Notes: generated from the sequence alone by a model not told the origin. Positions 1 to 9,221 are shown, numbered from the stretch's first letter. The stretch: 64,000 nt of DNA from Chitinophaga sp. HK235 (GCF_018255755.1 NZ_CP073766.1:1674001-1738000); one strand, 5' to 3'. Numbers and translations: made by a program.

Positions 1-1832
1 AGGCCCTCGATTACTTTGATGGTGGTACCTACCGACAGTCTGGACAGGTTACTTTTATCTTCATCCAGACTGGCCTGTTTCACCTCTGTGGGCGCACTTC
101 TGAAGTCTTTTCCCTGATAGGTACCATAGGGATAAGTAGCCGGCCAGCGGTACAGGTAATACCAGGGGTTGTAAGCACCGCTGCTGAAATTATAGGGTGT
201 AGTCGTCGTTGTGTTGGACACCAGGATTTTACTGCGGATGTCCACCCATTGATTGACAGTGGTGTTGACGCCGAGGTTGAGGTTGTAGCGGGTATATTTA
301 TCCGGATTGACTTTGATCACGCCTTTCTGGCTGAGATAACCGAGGCCGAGATTATAGCTGGTGCTGGCACTTCCGCCGCTGACGTTGATATCATGTTTTT
401 GCTGGGGAGACCAATCACGCATATACATTTTACCGGCGTCCCAGGGGCGGTAGAAGTATAGTCTGCCACCGATGGTGTCGAAGTCGCGGCCCATCACCAT
501 TTCATCGCCGAGGTTTTGGCCGCTGTATTGTTTTTCCCACTCGCGTATTTTCCGGATGGAGGCATCATCATACCACATTCCCAATACACCAAACTGTTGA
601 GCATCGGGGTTAGCACGGCGCAGAGCAGCGAGGGTGGCTTCGGCTCCTTCCGCCCCACCGGCGATTTCAGGTAGCACAGTTGGTTTGGCCCAGGACATAT
701 TATTGGAATAGGAAATGCGGGCGGCCGTATTTCTTTTGCCCGTTTTGGTGGTAATGAGCACTACGCCGAAAGCGCCGCGGGTACCGTAGATAGAGGCAGA
801 TGCCGCATCTTTCAGCACAGAAATAGACTCAATATCTTCGGGGTTGATCATCTGCAGACTGGGGATCTCCACGTTATCTACCAGTATCAGTGGTTTTGCG
901 CCGGTATTGCCGGTATTGAGCGATCCGCGCAGTCCTCTGAGACGGATACGGGGCTCCTGTCCCAGGTCTCCTGAGTTGGTGGTAATAGTAAGTCCCGGTA
1001 CCACGCCCTGCAGTCCGCGGGCCACATCTGTGATAGGGCGGGAACGCAGATTTTTCTTTACGTCTACTGTAGATACAGCCCCGGTGAGGTCCATTTTTTT
1101 CTGGGTACCGTAACCTACTACCACCACATCATTCAGACCTGTCACATCTACAGCCATCTGCACATTGAGGACGGTAGCTCCCGGAACGGGCATCTCCCTG
1201 GTTTGAAAGCCCAGGGAGGAGAAGATGAGTACTGTTTCTTTATCTACATGGATAGAATAGTTGCCGCCGGCATCTGTGACTACCCCTTTGGAACTGCCTT
1301 TGATGCGTATGTTCACACCCGGCATGGGTGCACCTTCTATCGATGTTACGCGGCCCGATACGGGGCCTGGCCCCGGTGGTCTCACTACAGGATGAGATGT
1401 GGCAGGGACTTTCAGCGCAGGTGGCTGCTCATTTCTGAGCAGGATGATATGATTGTCATTCTGCCGGAAGATGATCTGCCTGGAGTCCAGCAACAGGTGT
1501 AATACTTTGTCTACTGTGGTTTCGCGGGAAGAAAGAGAGACCTTCTCCTTCAGCCAAAGCTGATCGGGGTTATAGACAAAACTGAAGCTGGTGGCAGTTT
1601 CTATTTTCTTCAGTACCGCCTTAAGCGGTTCATTTTTTACATCCAGGCTGATTTTTACATCTTTCAGCATTTGAGCGTTGGAGGTACGTGCTTCCAGGGT
1701 GGCACAGAGCATACAGCCAAACAGCATAAGCATTGATGAGTAGCGCATAAGCTTAAACAGGATTCGGATAGAGGGCCGTCCGAGGCGTGCATGGCTGCCG
1801 GGCACAGGCTCTCCCTTTGTAAAAATTTGCAT
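1..1832 (-). CDS. SusC/RagA-type TonB-dependent receptor with STN domain, N-terminal part (C-terminus beyond window)
   Basis: Outer-membrane TonB-dependent receptor, about 610 residues visible; the beta-barrel continues past the left edge. After a leader-like stretch (RYSSMLMLFGCMLCATLEA) comes a STN domain, then a carboxypeptidase-regulatory-like domain (VSGRVTSIEGAPMPGVNI), a TonB-box-like DVVVVGYGTQKK and the plug with GVVPGLTI, RLRGLRG and IESISVLKDAASASIYGTRGA. An STN domain in this family passes a substrate-bound signal to a FecR anti-sigma factor. A FecR gene and an ECF sigma gene lie directly upstream on the same strand, which supports a surface-signalling trio. The ATG at 1832 is used; an in-frame ATG at 1748 just before the hydrophobic leader is an alternative start. 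The transported substrate cannot be read from this part. Confidence 0.93.
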   Translation of the reverse strand, partial: MQIFTKGEPVPGSHARLGRPSIRILFKLMRYSSMLMLFGCMLCATLEARTSNAQMLKDVKISLDVKNEPLKAVLKKIETATSFSFVYNPDQLWLKEKVSLSSRETTVDKVLHLLLDSRQIIFRQNDNHIILLRNEQPPALKVPATSHPVVRPPGPGPVSGRVTSIEGAPMPGVNIRIKGSSKGVVTDAGGNYSIHVDKETVLIFSSLGFQTREMPVPGATVLNVQMAVDVTGLNDVVVVGYGTQKKMDLTGAVSTVDVKKNLRSRPITDVARGLQGVVPGLTITTNSGDLGQEPRIRLRGLRGSLNTGNTGAKPLILVDNVEIPSLQMINPEDIESISVLKDAASASIYGTRGAFGVVLITTKTGKRNTAARISYSNNMSWAKPTVLPEIAGGAEGAEATLAALRRANPDAQQFGVLGMWYDDASIRKIREWEKQYSGQNLGDEMVMGRDFDTIGGRLYFYRPWDAGKMYMRDWSPQQKHDINVSGGSASTSYNLGLGYLSQKGVIKVNPDKYTRYNLNLGVNTTVNQWVDIRSKILVSNTTTTTPYNFSSGAYNPWYYLYRWPATYPYGTYQGKDFRSAPTEVKQASLDEDKSNLSRLSVGTTIKVIEG

Positions 1833-2014
1833 AATTTTACATGGGTTTTATTTGATTCATGAACATAGAACTCACCTGAACCGCCCTGTTACCGCAGGTC
1901 GGTTCATTAGTTTTCGCCAGATAACAGCAATATGGAGCCAGTACCTATGAAGGCGGTTTAGCAGCAGGAGAATACATCGCTTTTACATTTTGGTTGTCAC
2001 TGATAGATTTAGAT

Positions 2015-3022
2015 TTAAGGGCATCCTTTCCCCGAAAGTGTAACGGTAGATTCCGATTGGTTGATCCTGTATTGTATATTATTAACAGCGCAGATTACAT
2101 CCAGTAATTTTTCCAGACTGACATTATTATCAAAAGAGGCCGTATACCTGCAGTTACGCAGGGCGGGGTCTTTGAACAGGAACTGTACGCCATACCAGCG
2201 TTGCAGTTCATCTGCGATGGCCCCCATGGTTTCTTCTTCAAATCTTATTTTGCCTGCTTTCCAGGCCAGGCAGGCAGTAGTGTCGGCTGTTGTTTTGGCA
2301 AATACCTGCCGGCGCCGGTCGTAGCTGATCTGCTGGGCAGGCAGCAGGATGTCGAGCACTTTCAGCGAATCGGCCACCTTTACCCGGCCGCTGATAACGG
2401 TGACGGCTATATGTTCACTGTTACGATAGGCATCGATATTAAAGGAGGTTCCCAATACGGTAGTGATGAGCCCGCCACTGTGCACCACAAAGGGCTGAGG
2501 GCCCGGCCGGATATCAAAGAAGGCCTTGCCTTCGAGGGTTACTTCCCGGTTGCCGTTACGGAATTGTTCAGCATAACGTAGTTTGCTGGCAGCATGCAGC
2601 CATACCACCGAACTGTCTGGCAGTACTACTTGCAGCTGCTGGCCGGCTGCTGTCGTTTTTTCCGTGTATGTCACGGGACGTGAGCGCAGCTGGCTCCAGC
2701 CCCACAGTAACAGTCCCGCTCCCGCCACTAGGGCAGCCGCTTTCCACCATCCCGCGAAACGCTTTGTCAAAGGCTTCAACTGCTCCTCCGATCCGGCAGG
2801 AAAATCTAAGGGTGACGATGGCATATCGGCCAGTGGCGGCCACGCTGCCTCATCCCAGGTACGGGATAACAAAGAGTGGATCAGCGTTTCATCCGGCAAA
2901 GCATTCACCAGGTTAAAAAAAGCCTGCAGCTCCTCCCTGCTGCATTGGTTGTGCAGGTAACGTTCGTATAGGTATTTCAGTTGTTCGTTGTCTTCCACAG
3001 CCATGTAATTAGTAAACATCAA
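2015..3022 (-). CDS. FecR-family anti-sigma factor (system 1)
   Basis: Inner-membrane anti-sigma factor of 335 residues. A cytoplasmic N-terminus of about 90 residues precedes one membrane segment (about residues 91-110, WWKAAALVAGAGLLLWGW). A periplasmic FecR domain follows (VVLPDSSVVWLHAASKLRY, GKAFFDI, TTVLGTSFNIDAY), then a C-terminal domain of the DUF4974 type (FEEETMGAIADELQRWYGV). It lies 63 bases behind an ECF sigma gene and upstream of an STN-containing SusC gene, the usual order in Bacteroidota. The annotated start is MMFTNYM; a shorter start at the internal MAVEDN (3004) is equally possible. The family role is to hold the sigma factor until the receptor signals; the pairing here is inferred from gene order. 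Confidence 0.93.
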   Translation of the reverse strand: MMFTNYMAVEDNEQLKYLYERYLHNQCSREELQAFFNLVNALPDETLIHSLLSRTWDEAAWPPLADMPSSPLDFPAGSEEQLKPLTKRFAGWWKAAALVAGAGLLLWGWSQLRSRPVTYTEKTTAAGQQLQVVLPDSSVVWLHAASKLRYAEQFRNGNREVTLEGKAFFDIRPGPQPFVVHSGGLITTVLGTSFNIDAYRNSEHIAVTVISGRVKVADSLKVLDILLPAQQISYDRRRQVFAKTTADTTACLAWKAGKIRFEEETMGAIADELQRWYGVQFLFKDPALRNCRYTASFDNNVSLEKLLDVICAVNNIQYRINQSESTVTLSGKGCP

Positions 3023-3085
3023 GCAATACTATCCAGCTTATACACCTGCCGGCAAGGAGATAACTAGTGAGGGAGAAAATTTTTT

Positions 3086-3682
3086 TTATAACCATTCCCG
3101 GAGCAGCAGTGCTACCAGGAAACCGGCCATATCGGCATGGGCATGCACGTATTGGCGAACCAGGCGGAGCGCCTCCACCAGGTGATTGTTGACTGTATAT
3201 TTGGATATATTCAGCTTCTGTGCAATTTCTTCGTGGGTAAGTTCATCATGACGGCTCAGGCAGTAGATCAGTTTTTTCTGTGGTGGCAACTTATCGATGG
3301 CCGCTCTGTATACCTGTTGCAGCTCTTTCATCACCAGTTCTTCTTCCGTGGTATTTCTCATGGCCTCCATCCGTTGATATACCTTTTCCTGCAACTGCTG
3401 TTCCCTCGCGGTTTTCCGGATAAAGTTCAGTACATGGTTGAGTGTTGCTTTTTTGATATATCCGCCGAAATGCAGGGCTGGGTTGATCTGTTCCCGCTTG
3501 AGCCAGAGGCGGATAAACACCTGTTGTACAATTTCGTGTGCTGTTTCCTTTGATTTGGTAAGATGATAGGCATACGCAAAGATATGGGCCCGGTAATGAT
3601 CATAGATCTCCCGGAAGGCATCCTTGTCCCCTTCGATCACTCTGCTGATGAGAACGGATTCGTTCGGTATGGCATACTCCAT
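3086..3682 (-). CDS. ECF RNA polymerase sigma factor (system 1)
   Basis: Sigma-70 family ECF factor of 198 residues. Region 2 is seen as DKDAFREIYDHYRAHIFAYA...EIVQQVFIRLW. Region 4 ends in a helix-turn-helix (LTHEEIAQKLNISKYTVNNHL), and LPPQKKLIYCLSRHDEL matches the usual linker into sigma region 4. First gene of the sigma/FecR/SusC run on the minus strand. It probably directs transcription of the receptor genes beside it, as in Fec-type systems; that target is inferred. Confidence 0.93.
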   Translation of the reverse strand: MEYAIPNESVLISRVIEGDKDAFREIYDHYRAHIFAYAYHLTKSKETAHEIVQQVFIRLWLKREQINPALHFGGYIKKATLNHVLNFIRKTAREQQLQEKVYQRMEAMRNTTEEELVMKELQQVYRAAIDKLPPQKKLIYCLSRHDELTHEEIAQKLNISKYTVNNHLVEALRLVRQYVHAHADMAGFLVALLLREWL

Positions 3683-4070
3683 CCCTGGTGGTGTATTAAA
3701 GCGTTAGGCAAAACAACAATAAGGTACAGCAGTCAGCAATATCTTTACTACAGGCTTGCTGGTGAAAATAGGAAAAGATTTGGAAAATCCAAAGGCAGGC
3801 GATAACGATGCAATTTAAAAACAGTATCGGCATGCCATAAAAATTCAGGCAGATAAAATGAGGACAATTAAAATTGTTTATATTTAATCAAAACAACAGA
3901 ACCTGGCCACTTATAATGAAGTTCCCATTATGCTTCCAGTTGTTGTATCACCGGAGAAAGCAGCGCAGCTGGTAGCAGCCCTGCATTCATTACGGAAAGA
4001 AATATTCGTTATTCTTTTGTTTTAGTATATTTATAACAACTGATACCTATTACATCACTAAATCTACTTT
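3683..4070. other. Intergenic region between divergent genes, no gene seen
   Basis: 388 AT-rich bases between the ECF sigma gene (minus) and the acyl-CoA synthetase gene (plus). It must hold both promoters. I looked for TTTG-N19-TAnnTTTG on both strands and found no convincing pair; short open frames here lack coding character. Confidence 0.6.
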
Positions 4071-5870
4071 ATGAGTGCTCTCCCGAGGCATAGGCTTTTC
4101 GACGCAGTAAAATTTCAGCTGGAGAAATTCCCGAAACAGGATATGCTGGCCGCCAAGATCAAGGGCAGCTGGAAGACTTTCAGTACCGCCAGTGTCAGTG
4201 AAACAGTGAACCGCTTCAGTGCCGGCTTATTGCAGTTAGGTGTTGGCGGCAATGATTTTACTCCTGAAGGCGCAGACAAAATCGCCATTATCAGCAACAA
4301 CAGGCCGGAATGGATATTTACAGACCTGGCCGTACAACAGACCGGCGCCGTACTGGTACCGCTGTATCCTACCACCAACCCTGCCGAAATACAATTTATT
4401 CTGAATGATGCTGCCGTGAAGTATATCTTCGTTAGCAGCAAGGAGATGCTGGAAAAAATCAGGGATATACGGGATGGAGTACCATCACTTAAAGAAATCT
4501 ATTCTTTTGATGAGATTCCCGGAGCTACCCACTGGAGCAGCATTCCGGATATGGCCACTCCTGCGCTGCTGGAAAGGGTGGAATCTGTCAAAGCCAGCAT
4601 CGATCCGGATCATCTGGCTACCATTATCTATACTTCCGGTACTACCGGCACACCTAAAGGTGTGATGCTGACCCATAACAACATCGCTTCCAACGTGGCC
4701 TACTCAAAAGTCAGTTTTCCTTTTGACGATGCCCCGCAGCAAAAGGTGCTCAGCTTTCTCCCCCTTAATCACATCTTCGAGAAAACGGTTACCTATATCT
4801 ATCTTTTCAGTGGTATCGGTATCTATTATGCCGAAAGTATTGATACCATTGGCGATAACCTGAAGGAAATTTGTCCGGATGGATTTACCACTGTGCCCCG
4901 CCTGCTGGAGAAAGTATTTGAAAAAATTATGGCTACCGGCAATAACCTCACCGGCATCAAGCGCAGGCTGTTCTTCTGGGCTGTATCGCTGGGAGGAAAA
5001 TATGACAATATCGTCAGCGGTGGCCCCTGGTACAATTTACAGCTGAGCATCGCCAACAAACTCGTATTCAGCAAATGGCGGGCGGCCCTGGGCAATAACA
5101 TCAGCTACATCGTTACCGGCGGCGCAGCCTGCCAGGAAAAACTGCTGCGTATTTTTAATGCAGCACGGATACCGGTATACGAAGGTTATGGTCCTACTGA
5201 AAACAGTCCCGTTATCAGTGTTAACCGCAGAGTACCCGGCGGCACCAAATTCGGCACCGTAGGCCCTCCTATCGAAGGCATCGAAGTAAAACTGGAAGAA
5301 GATGGTGAAATATGCGTAAAAGGTACTACCGTGATGAAAGGCTACTACAAACGCCCGGACCTCACTGCAGACACCGTAATCGACGGATGGCTGCATACCG
5401 GTGATATCGGTGTATGGGTAGACAACAAATACCTGAAAATCACCGACCGTAAAAAAGAGCTTTTCAAAACAAGCGGTGGTAAATATGTAGCTCCTCAGCC
5501 TATTGAAAACAAATTCAAGGAAAGTCCGTTCATTGAGCAGATCATGGTAGTGGGTGAAGGCAGGAAATTTACCGGCGCACTAATTGTACCGGCATTTGCC
5601 TATCTCAAATTCTGGATGAACAAACAAAATATTCCTTTCACTACCCACCAGGAAGCCATTGCCCGTCCTGAAGTACAGGAAGTTTACCAGAAAGTGGTCA
5701 ACGACTACAATCAGTACTTCAATCATGTGGAACAGATCAAACGATTTGAACTACTGCCGGAAGAATGGAGTATTGCAGGTGGTGAGATGACTCCTAAGTT
5801 AAGTCTGAAGCGTAAAGTAGTGCTTGAAAAATATAAAAGCGCCATCGAAAAAATCTATCAGAACGAATAA
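4071..5870 (+). CDS. Long-chain fatty acid--CoA ligase (AMP-forming)
   Basis: Acyl-adenylate/thioester-forming enzyme of 599 residues that activates fatty acids with ATP and CoA. The P-loop-like A3 motif IIYTSGTTGTPKGVMLTH is at about residues 183-200. Further motifs are the acyl-CoA synthetase YEGYGPTENSP, the ATP-binding GWLHTGDIG and the hinge ITDRKKELFKTSGGKYVAP. A long linker and a C-terminus rich in Lys and Glu are typical of the FadD15/long-chain group rather than short-chain Acs. Monocistronic by position, followed at once by a strong hairpin terminator. The exact chain length preferred is not visible. Confidence 0.93.
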   Translation: MSALPRHRLFDAVKFQLEKFPKQDMLAAKIKGSWKTFSTASVSETVNRFSAGLLQLGVGGNDFTPEGADKIAIISNNRPEWIFTDLAVQQTGAVLVPLYPTTNPAEIQFILNDAAVKYIFVSSKEMLEKIRDIRDGVPSLKEIYSFDEIPGATHWSSIPDMATPALLERVESVKASIDPDHLATIIYTSGTTGTPKGVMLTHNNIASNVAYSKVSFPFDDAPQQKVLSFLPLNHIFEKTVTYIYLFSGIGIYYAESIDTIGDNLKEICPDGFTTVPRLLEKVFEKIMATGNNLTGIKRRLFFWAVSLGGKYDNIVSGGPWYNLQLSIANKLVFSKWRAALGNNISYIVTGGAACQEKLLRIFNAARIPVYEGYGPTENSPVISVNRRVPGGTKFGTVGPPIEGIEVKLEEDGEICVKGTTVMKGYYKRPDLTADTVIDGWLHTGDIGVWVDNKYLKITDRKKELFKTSGGKYVAPQPIENKFKESPFIEQIMVVGEGRKFTGALIVPAFAYLKFWMNKQNIPFTTHQEAIARPEVQEVYQKVVNDYNQYFNHVEQIKRFELLPEEWSIAGGEMTPKLSLKRKVVLEKYKSAIEKIYQNE

Positions 5871-5877
5871 CAAATAT

Positions 5878-5907
5878 GCCCTGACAGTATTGTTTTACTG
5901 TCAGGGC
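5878..5907. terminator. Hairpin terminator between convergent genes
   Basis: A perfect 12-bp stem (5878-5889 with 5896-5907, arms GCCCTGACAGTA / TACTGTCAGGGC) closes a 6-base loop 8 bases after the acyl-CoA ligase stop. Its right arm overlaps the stop codon of the convergent small ORF, so it may serve both directions. The tail on the plus strand (CATTTTAC) is only weakly T-rich. Confidence 0.75.
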
Positions 5908-6188
5908 CATTTTACAGGAAATACTTTCTTTTCTTCATCCATTTCCCAGGCTCTGATCTCATCTCTTCTATCAGTCACTGCGGCTTCTTCCGTGTCAGTT
6001 CCTGCAGACCATCCGGCATTATAATGTTCGGGAAAACGGTTAAATCTCCTGAAGTCTTCTTCAAATACCAGTTGTTTCCATACCAGGTCCTTGTCGTTCT
6101 GATAAGTGATTTTGAAAACGTGGCTATACAAATAAGGTAGTTTCTTTTCCGTTGGAGTAAGCCCCAGATAAAAAAACCGGGTTATCAT
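5901..6188 (-). CDS. Hypothetical protein, 95 aa
   Basis: Small ORF beginning MITRFFYLGLTPTEKKLPYLYS and rich in aromatic and charged residues (WKQLVFEEDFRRFNRFPEHYNAG). I recognise no family. The residue mix looks like a folded soluble protein rather than a chance frame, with no signal peptide or membrane segment. A longer reading starts at TTG (6206), but the ATG at 6188 is preferred. Its stop lies inside the terminator hairpin shared with the upstream convergent gene. A chance frame or a gene remnant cannot be excluded. Confidence 0.45.
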   Translation of the reverse strand: MITRFFYLGLTPTEKKLPYLYSHVFKITYQNDKDLVWKQLVFEEDFRRFNRFPEHYNAGWSAGTDTEEAAVTDRRDEIRAWEMDEEKKVFPVKWP

Positions 6189-6415
6189 ATCAGAAATATT
6201 GGTCAATAAATTCTCTCAGGAAATCCTTATTCCCGGAGAGATAACAGTGTAACTGTGGTGAATATAGAAAATTTATTTCGCAACAAACAGGTAATTATAA
6301 AATAAAAAATGTTATGCAGAGATTAACAATTTAATCGTTCTGTTGCCTGGAAGCCTATGTACTAAGATTAATCAAACTTATTACTTGTCCCATCGAATAA
6401 TTTTTACAGCGGGCC

Positions 6416-6886
6416 TCAATGAGCCCCTGCCAGCCACCAGCTATCTACGGAGTATTTACCCCCACCCGTTATCATCAGCACCAGGCATATACCCAGTACC
6501 AGCAGATGAAATTCAAATCCCTCCTGCCCTGCAGACAGTTTACCAAACCAGTTCATGAAGAAACCGTTTTTCCTGTGGATGCAGATAATCATGCCTGTAA
6601 ACAGTCCGAAAAGAGCTATCGCCATTGCCCGTGTAGCCGTTCCCGTGAGCAAACAAAACATGCCGGAACATTCTACAAAAATAGCTATCATCGCAACAAA
6701 AGCTGGCAGGCCGGCTACTTCAGTCATAAACTTCATTTCTCCTGTCAAACCAGGTCCGCGGAACCATCCGAACATTTTCTGTACAGCATGCGGAAACAAT
6801 ACCATTCCCAGTGTAAGTCTTAATATCAAAGCTGTCCAGCTCTTGTCTGTTGCCAGTAATTCATGGATTATTTCCCTGTACATCAT
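6416..6886 (-). CDS. DoxX family membrane protein
   Basis: Integral membrane protein of 156 residues with four hydrophobic segments: LILRLTLGMVLFPHAVQKMF with the DoxX-typical HA.QK.FGWF, then LPAFVAMIAIFVECSGMFCLLTG, MAIALFGLFTGMIICI and FHLLVLGICLVLMITGGGKYSVD. The closing GGGKYSVD is a DoxX-family signature. DoxX proteins are linked to redox and oxidative-stress functions, but the reaction is not settled. It follows a Crp-family regulator gene on the same strand, and a perfect CRP-type palindrome (6950-6965) sits between them, so regulation by that protein is likely. Confidence 0.9.
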   Translation of the reverse strand: MMYREIIHELLATDKSWTALILRLTLGMVLFPHAVQKMFGWFRGPGLTGEMKFMTEVAGLPAFVAMIAIFVECSGMFCLLTGTATRAMAIALFGLFTGMIICIHRKNGFFMNWFGKLSAGQEGFEFHLLVLGICLVLMITGGGKYSVDSWWLAGAH

Positions 6887-6949
6887 CTTTTTTTTTGCAA
6901 AGATGATTCATCTGTGATGGCAGGATAGTGCGGTTTATCAAAAAGTTCC

Positions 6950-6965
6950 TGTGATTTATATCACA
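6950..6965. promoter_or_regulatory. CRP-type operator (TGTGA-N6-TCACA)
   Basis: Perfect dyad TGTGATTTATATCACA immediately after the stop codon of the Crp-family gene and 64 bases before the doxX start. The arms match the classic CRP half-sites exactly. It is a candidate binding site for the regulator encoded just upstream, controlling doxX. Confidence 0.65.
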
Positions 6966-7532
6966 CTATTGCTGGCTACGGATACGGCTAAGGGTTTCTC
7001 TCGTGATGCCCAGGTAAGAAGCGATGTATTGTTGTGGCAGCCGCTGTTCTATGGCGCCATATTCAGCCTGAAATGCCCGGTATTTTTCTTCTGCCGGCTT
7101 CTGCAGTTGCAGGATGCGCTGTTGCCATAAGGCAAAAGATTCCTGTAATACCAGATGGAAATAACGTTCCAGGCGGGGTATTCGGTCATACAACGTTTCC
7201 AGGGTTGTTTTATTGATCTGGAGCACTTCCGTGGGCTCCAGGGCTTCTATGTTATAGATGGAAGGTGTTTGTGTGATCAGGCTGTGGCGGTCGGTGATCC
7301 ACCAGTTTTCGAAGCCAAAATGAATAATACGCTCCTTCCCTTCCTTGTCTGTTTCGTATTGGCGAAGGCCGCCTTTAATCACGAAATAATCACGTTTACA
7401 GATATCGCCTTCCTGAAGCAGAAAGTGATGCCGCCGTAGTTTTTTCAGTTCCAGGGCATTACAGAATGCGTGCAGCTCCTCTTCATTCAGTTGGACATAC
7501 CGGTTGATATGTTGAAGCAATAATGAATACAT
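6966..7532 (-). CDS. Crp/Fnr family transcriptional regulator (1)
   Basis: 188 residues: an N-terminal cyclic-nucleotide-binding-type beta roll (LRRHHFLLQEGDICKRDYFVIKGGLRQYE) and a C-terminal helix-turn-helix (QYIASYLGITRETLSRIRSQ, residues about 168-187). No cysteine cluster for an Fe-S centre is seen, so it is not a classic FNR. The YIASYLGITRETLSRIR end is typical of the many small Crp-like regulators of Bacteroidota. Divergent from the AraC-family gene at 7561 and directly upstream of doxX, with a CRP-type palindrome in between. Confidence 0.92.
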   Translation of the reverse strand: MYSLLLQHINRYVQLNEEELHAFCNALELKKLRRHHFLLQEGDICKRDYFVIKGGLRQYETDKEGKERIIHFGFENWWITDRHSLITQTPSIYNIEALEPTEVLQINKTTLETLYDRIPRLERYFHLVLQESFALWQQRILQLQKPAEEKYRAFQAEYGAIEQRLPQQYIASYLGITRETLSRIRSQQ

Positions 7533-7548
7533 GCCCGAAAGTAATGAT

Positions 7549-7556
7549 TATATTTG
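7549..7556 (+). promoter_or_regulatory. Candidate -7 box (TATATTTG) for the AraC-family gene
   Basis: Matches the Bacteroidota -7 consensus TAnnTTTG and ends 4 bases before the ATG at 7561. If real, the transcript would be leaderless or nearly so. No good -33 TTTG is visible at the right distance, so confidence is low. Confidence 0.3.
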
Positions 7557-7560
7557 AAGC

Positions 7561-8373
7561 ATGGACCAGGCATATCAGCATTTCAGTATTCCCGTGACAC
7601 CGGATTTTGAATCCGTATTCTCTCATTTTTATTTTGCTGAAAATACAGGTGATACTGCTATTACCAAAACACTGCTACCTTCTTATCAAACTATCCTGGT
7701 TTTTATTTTTGGAGGCAAAGCGGTACTGCATTCCCGGCAGGATACCCAGCTGGATATTGACCAGTGTATTGTGTTGGGACCGATCAGGCAGGCGTTTGAT
7801 TATACTTTGGTTCCTGGTATCCGCATGCTGGTAGCCAATTTCAAAGATGATGCCTTTTTCCGGTTCTTTGGTAATGCGGCCCCGGAGAAAGAAACACCAC
7901 AACATCCGGACCAGCTGTTGGAAGACAACTGCTTCACCCATCTTTGGGCTGCATTGGGCCAGATAGACCAACCTGCCCGGCAAGTAGCATATATCCTTGA
8001 ATTTTGCAGGCCCTATCTGCAGCAACAGCATCCATTATCAGAAAAGCTGGCTGGCTTCCGGAACGACAACCTGAATCCCATTAAAGCGATCGCCGGCGCT
8101 ACAGGGCAGAGCGAGCGTAATATTCAACTGCATCACAAAAAACAATTTGGATACACCGCCAAAGAACGACTGCGGTATCAGCGCTTCATGAAGGCTATTC
8201 AACACCTTCAGCAGCAGCTGGCCAGGGGCCGGACAGCCGACTGGTTTGAGTTAATTGATGCCTGTGGTTATTACGATCAAAGCCAGCTGATACACGACTT
8301 TAAACATTACCTGCATCTGAGTCCTACGCAGTACATCAAATTCCAGGAAGATATCTGCGTTTCACAGCGCTGA
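7561..8373 (+). CDS. AraC-family transcriptional regulator
   Basis: 270 residues. The N-terminal half is a cupin-like sensing domain (TILVFIFGGKAVLHSR; QCIVLGPIRQAFDYTL). The C-terminal half is an AraC-type double helix-turn-helix (IKAIAGATGQSERNIQLHHKKQFGYTAKERLRYQRFMKAI, then DACGYYDQSQLIHDFKHYLHLSPTQY). The DACGYYDQSQLIHDFK...SPTQY part is the second HTH of AraC proteins. The NAD(P)H oxidoreductase gene 73 bases downstream is a likely target. The effector is unknown. Confidence 0.9.
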   Translation: MDQAYQHFSIPVTPDFESVFSHFYFAENTGDTAITKTLLPSYQTILVFIFGGKAVLHSRQDTQLDIDQCIVLGPIRQAFDYTLVPGIRMLVANFKDDAFFRFFGNAAPEKETPQHPDQLLEDNCFTHLWAALGQIDQPARQVAYILEFCRPYLQQQHPLSEKLAGFRNDNLNPIKAIAGATGQSERNIQLHHKKQFGYTAKERLRYQRFMKAIQHLQQQLARGRTADWFELIDACGYYDQSQLIHDFKHYLHLSPTQYIKFQEDICVSQR

Positions 8374-8410
8374 TTTCGTTTTCTTACAATATCGCCTTAT
8401 CCCGTCATGC

Positions 8411-8418
8411 TACTTTTG
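8411..8418 (+). promoter_or_regulatory. Candidate -7 box (TACTTTTG) for the oxidoreductase gene
   Basis: Exact match to TAnnTTTG, 28 bases before the start codon at 8447. The -33 region is only T-rich (TTTCGTTTTC around 8374-8383) without a clean TTTG at 19 bases. Confidence 0.5.
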
Positions 8419-8446
8419 TATCATACAATCATACAAAAACAAGCAT

Positions 8447-9034
8447 ATGAAACATCTTATTATTTATGCCCATCCTAATTCCGATAGTCTCAACAGCCAG
8501 CTGAAACAATCACTGACAGCCCATTTGCAGGAGAATGGTCATGAAGTGATGATAAGAGACCTGTACCAGCTTAACTTTAACCCGGTCTTATCTTTAGCAG
8601 ATATGCAAGGTCAGCGCGCAGGCCGCGTGAGTGAAGATGTACAACAGGAACAGACCTTTATCTCCGAAGCCGATTGTCTCACTTTTATTTATCCTATCTG
8701 GTGGACAGGCCTGCCTGCCATCATGAAGGGGTATATCGACCGGGTGTTTAGTTATGGCTTTGCCTACCGCTACGACCAGGGTGTTCAGAAAGGACTGCTG
8801 GGAGCCAAACCCACTGTGATTATTAACACACATGGTAAATCACATGCCGAATACCAGGCTATTGGAATGGGCCATGCCCTCCTGCTCACTTCAGACAAAG
8901 GCATCTTTACCTACAGCGGACTGGACATCAGGAAACACTTTTTATTTGACAGAGCAGACAGAGCGGGGAAAGAACAGATCGGGGAATGGACGGAGCAAAT
9001 CAGGGCTGCATTTGCAGCACCTTGCCCTGCGTGA
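8447..9034 (+). CDS. NAD(P)H-dependent oxidoreductase / quinone reductase (flavodoxin-2 fold)
   Basis: 195-residue FMN-binding flavodoxin-like enzyme. The N-terminal flavin phosphate loop is IIYAHPNSDSLNSQL. The middle motif FIYPIWWTGLPAIMKGYIDRVFSYGFAY is diagnostic of the MdaB/KefF/NQO family. It reduces quinones or similar acceptors with NAD(P)H, probably in the cytoplasm. It follows an AraC-family gene on the same strand and has its own -7 box. The last residues AAFAAPCPA look like an ordinary tail. Confidence 0.92.
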   Translation: MKHLIIYAHPNSDSLNSQLKQSLTAHLQENGHEVMIRDLYQLNFNPVLSLADMQGQRAGRVSEDVQQEQTFISEADCLTFIYPIWWTGLPAIMKGYIDRVFSYGFAYRYDQGVQKGLLGAKPTVIINTHGKSHAEYQAIGMGHALLLTSDKGIFTYSGLDIRKHFLFDRADRAGKEQIGEWTEQIRAAFAAPCPA

Positions 9035-9221
9035 TTGGAGAAAGTATCCTGACTGAAACCCGTAAAACTCAGCCAGGGCAGCGCCGAAACAGGGCAAAAG
9101 TTCTGCGGCCTCCCCGGCTTGGGCCTAAATCCTTTTACATCTTTATAAGGCGCCATATCATGGGTAATATTGGCGTAAAACGTGGCAAAAATAAAGTTCA
9201 AAATTACACCCAAAAATTATT

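Noticed and set aside
4016..4033. TTTG...TATATTTA promoter-like stretch ahead of the acyl-CoA ligase
   Set aside because: The two boxes are only 6 bases apart instead of about 19, so they cannot form one promoter.
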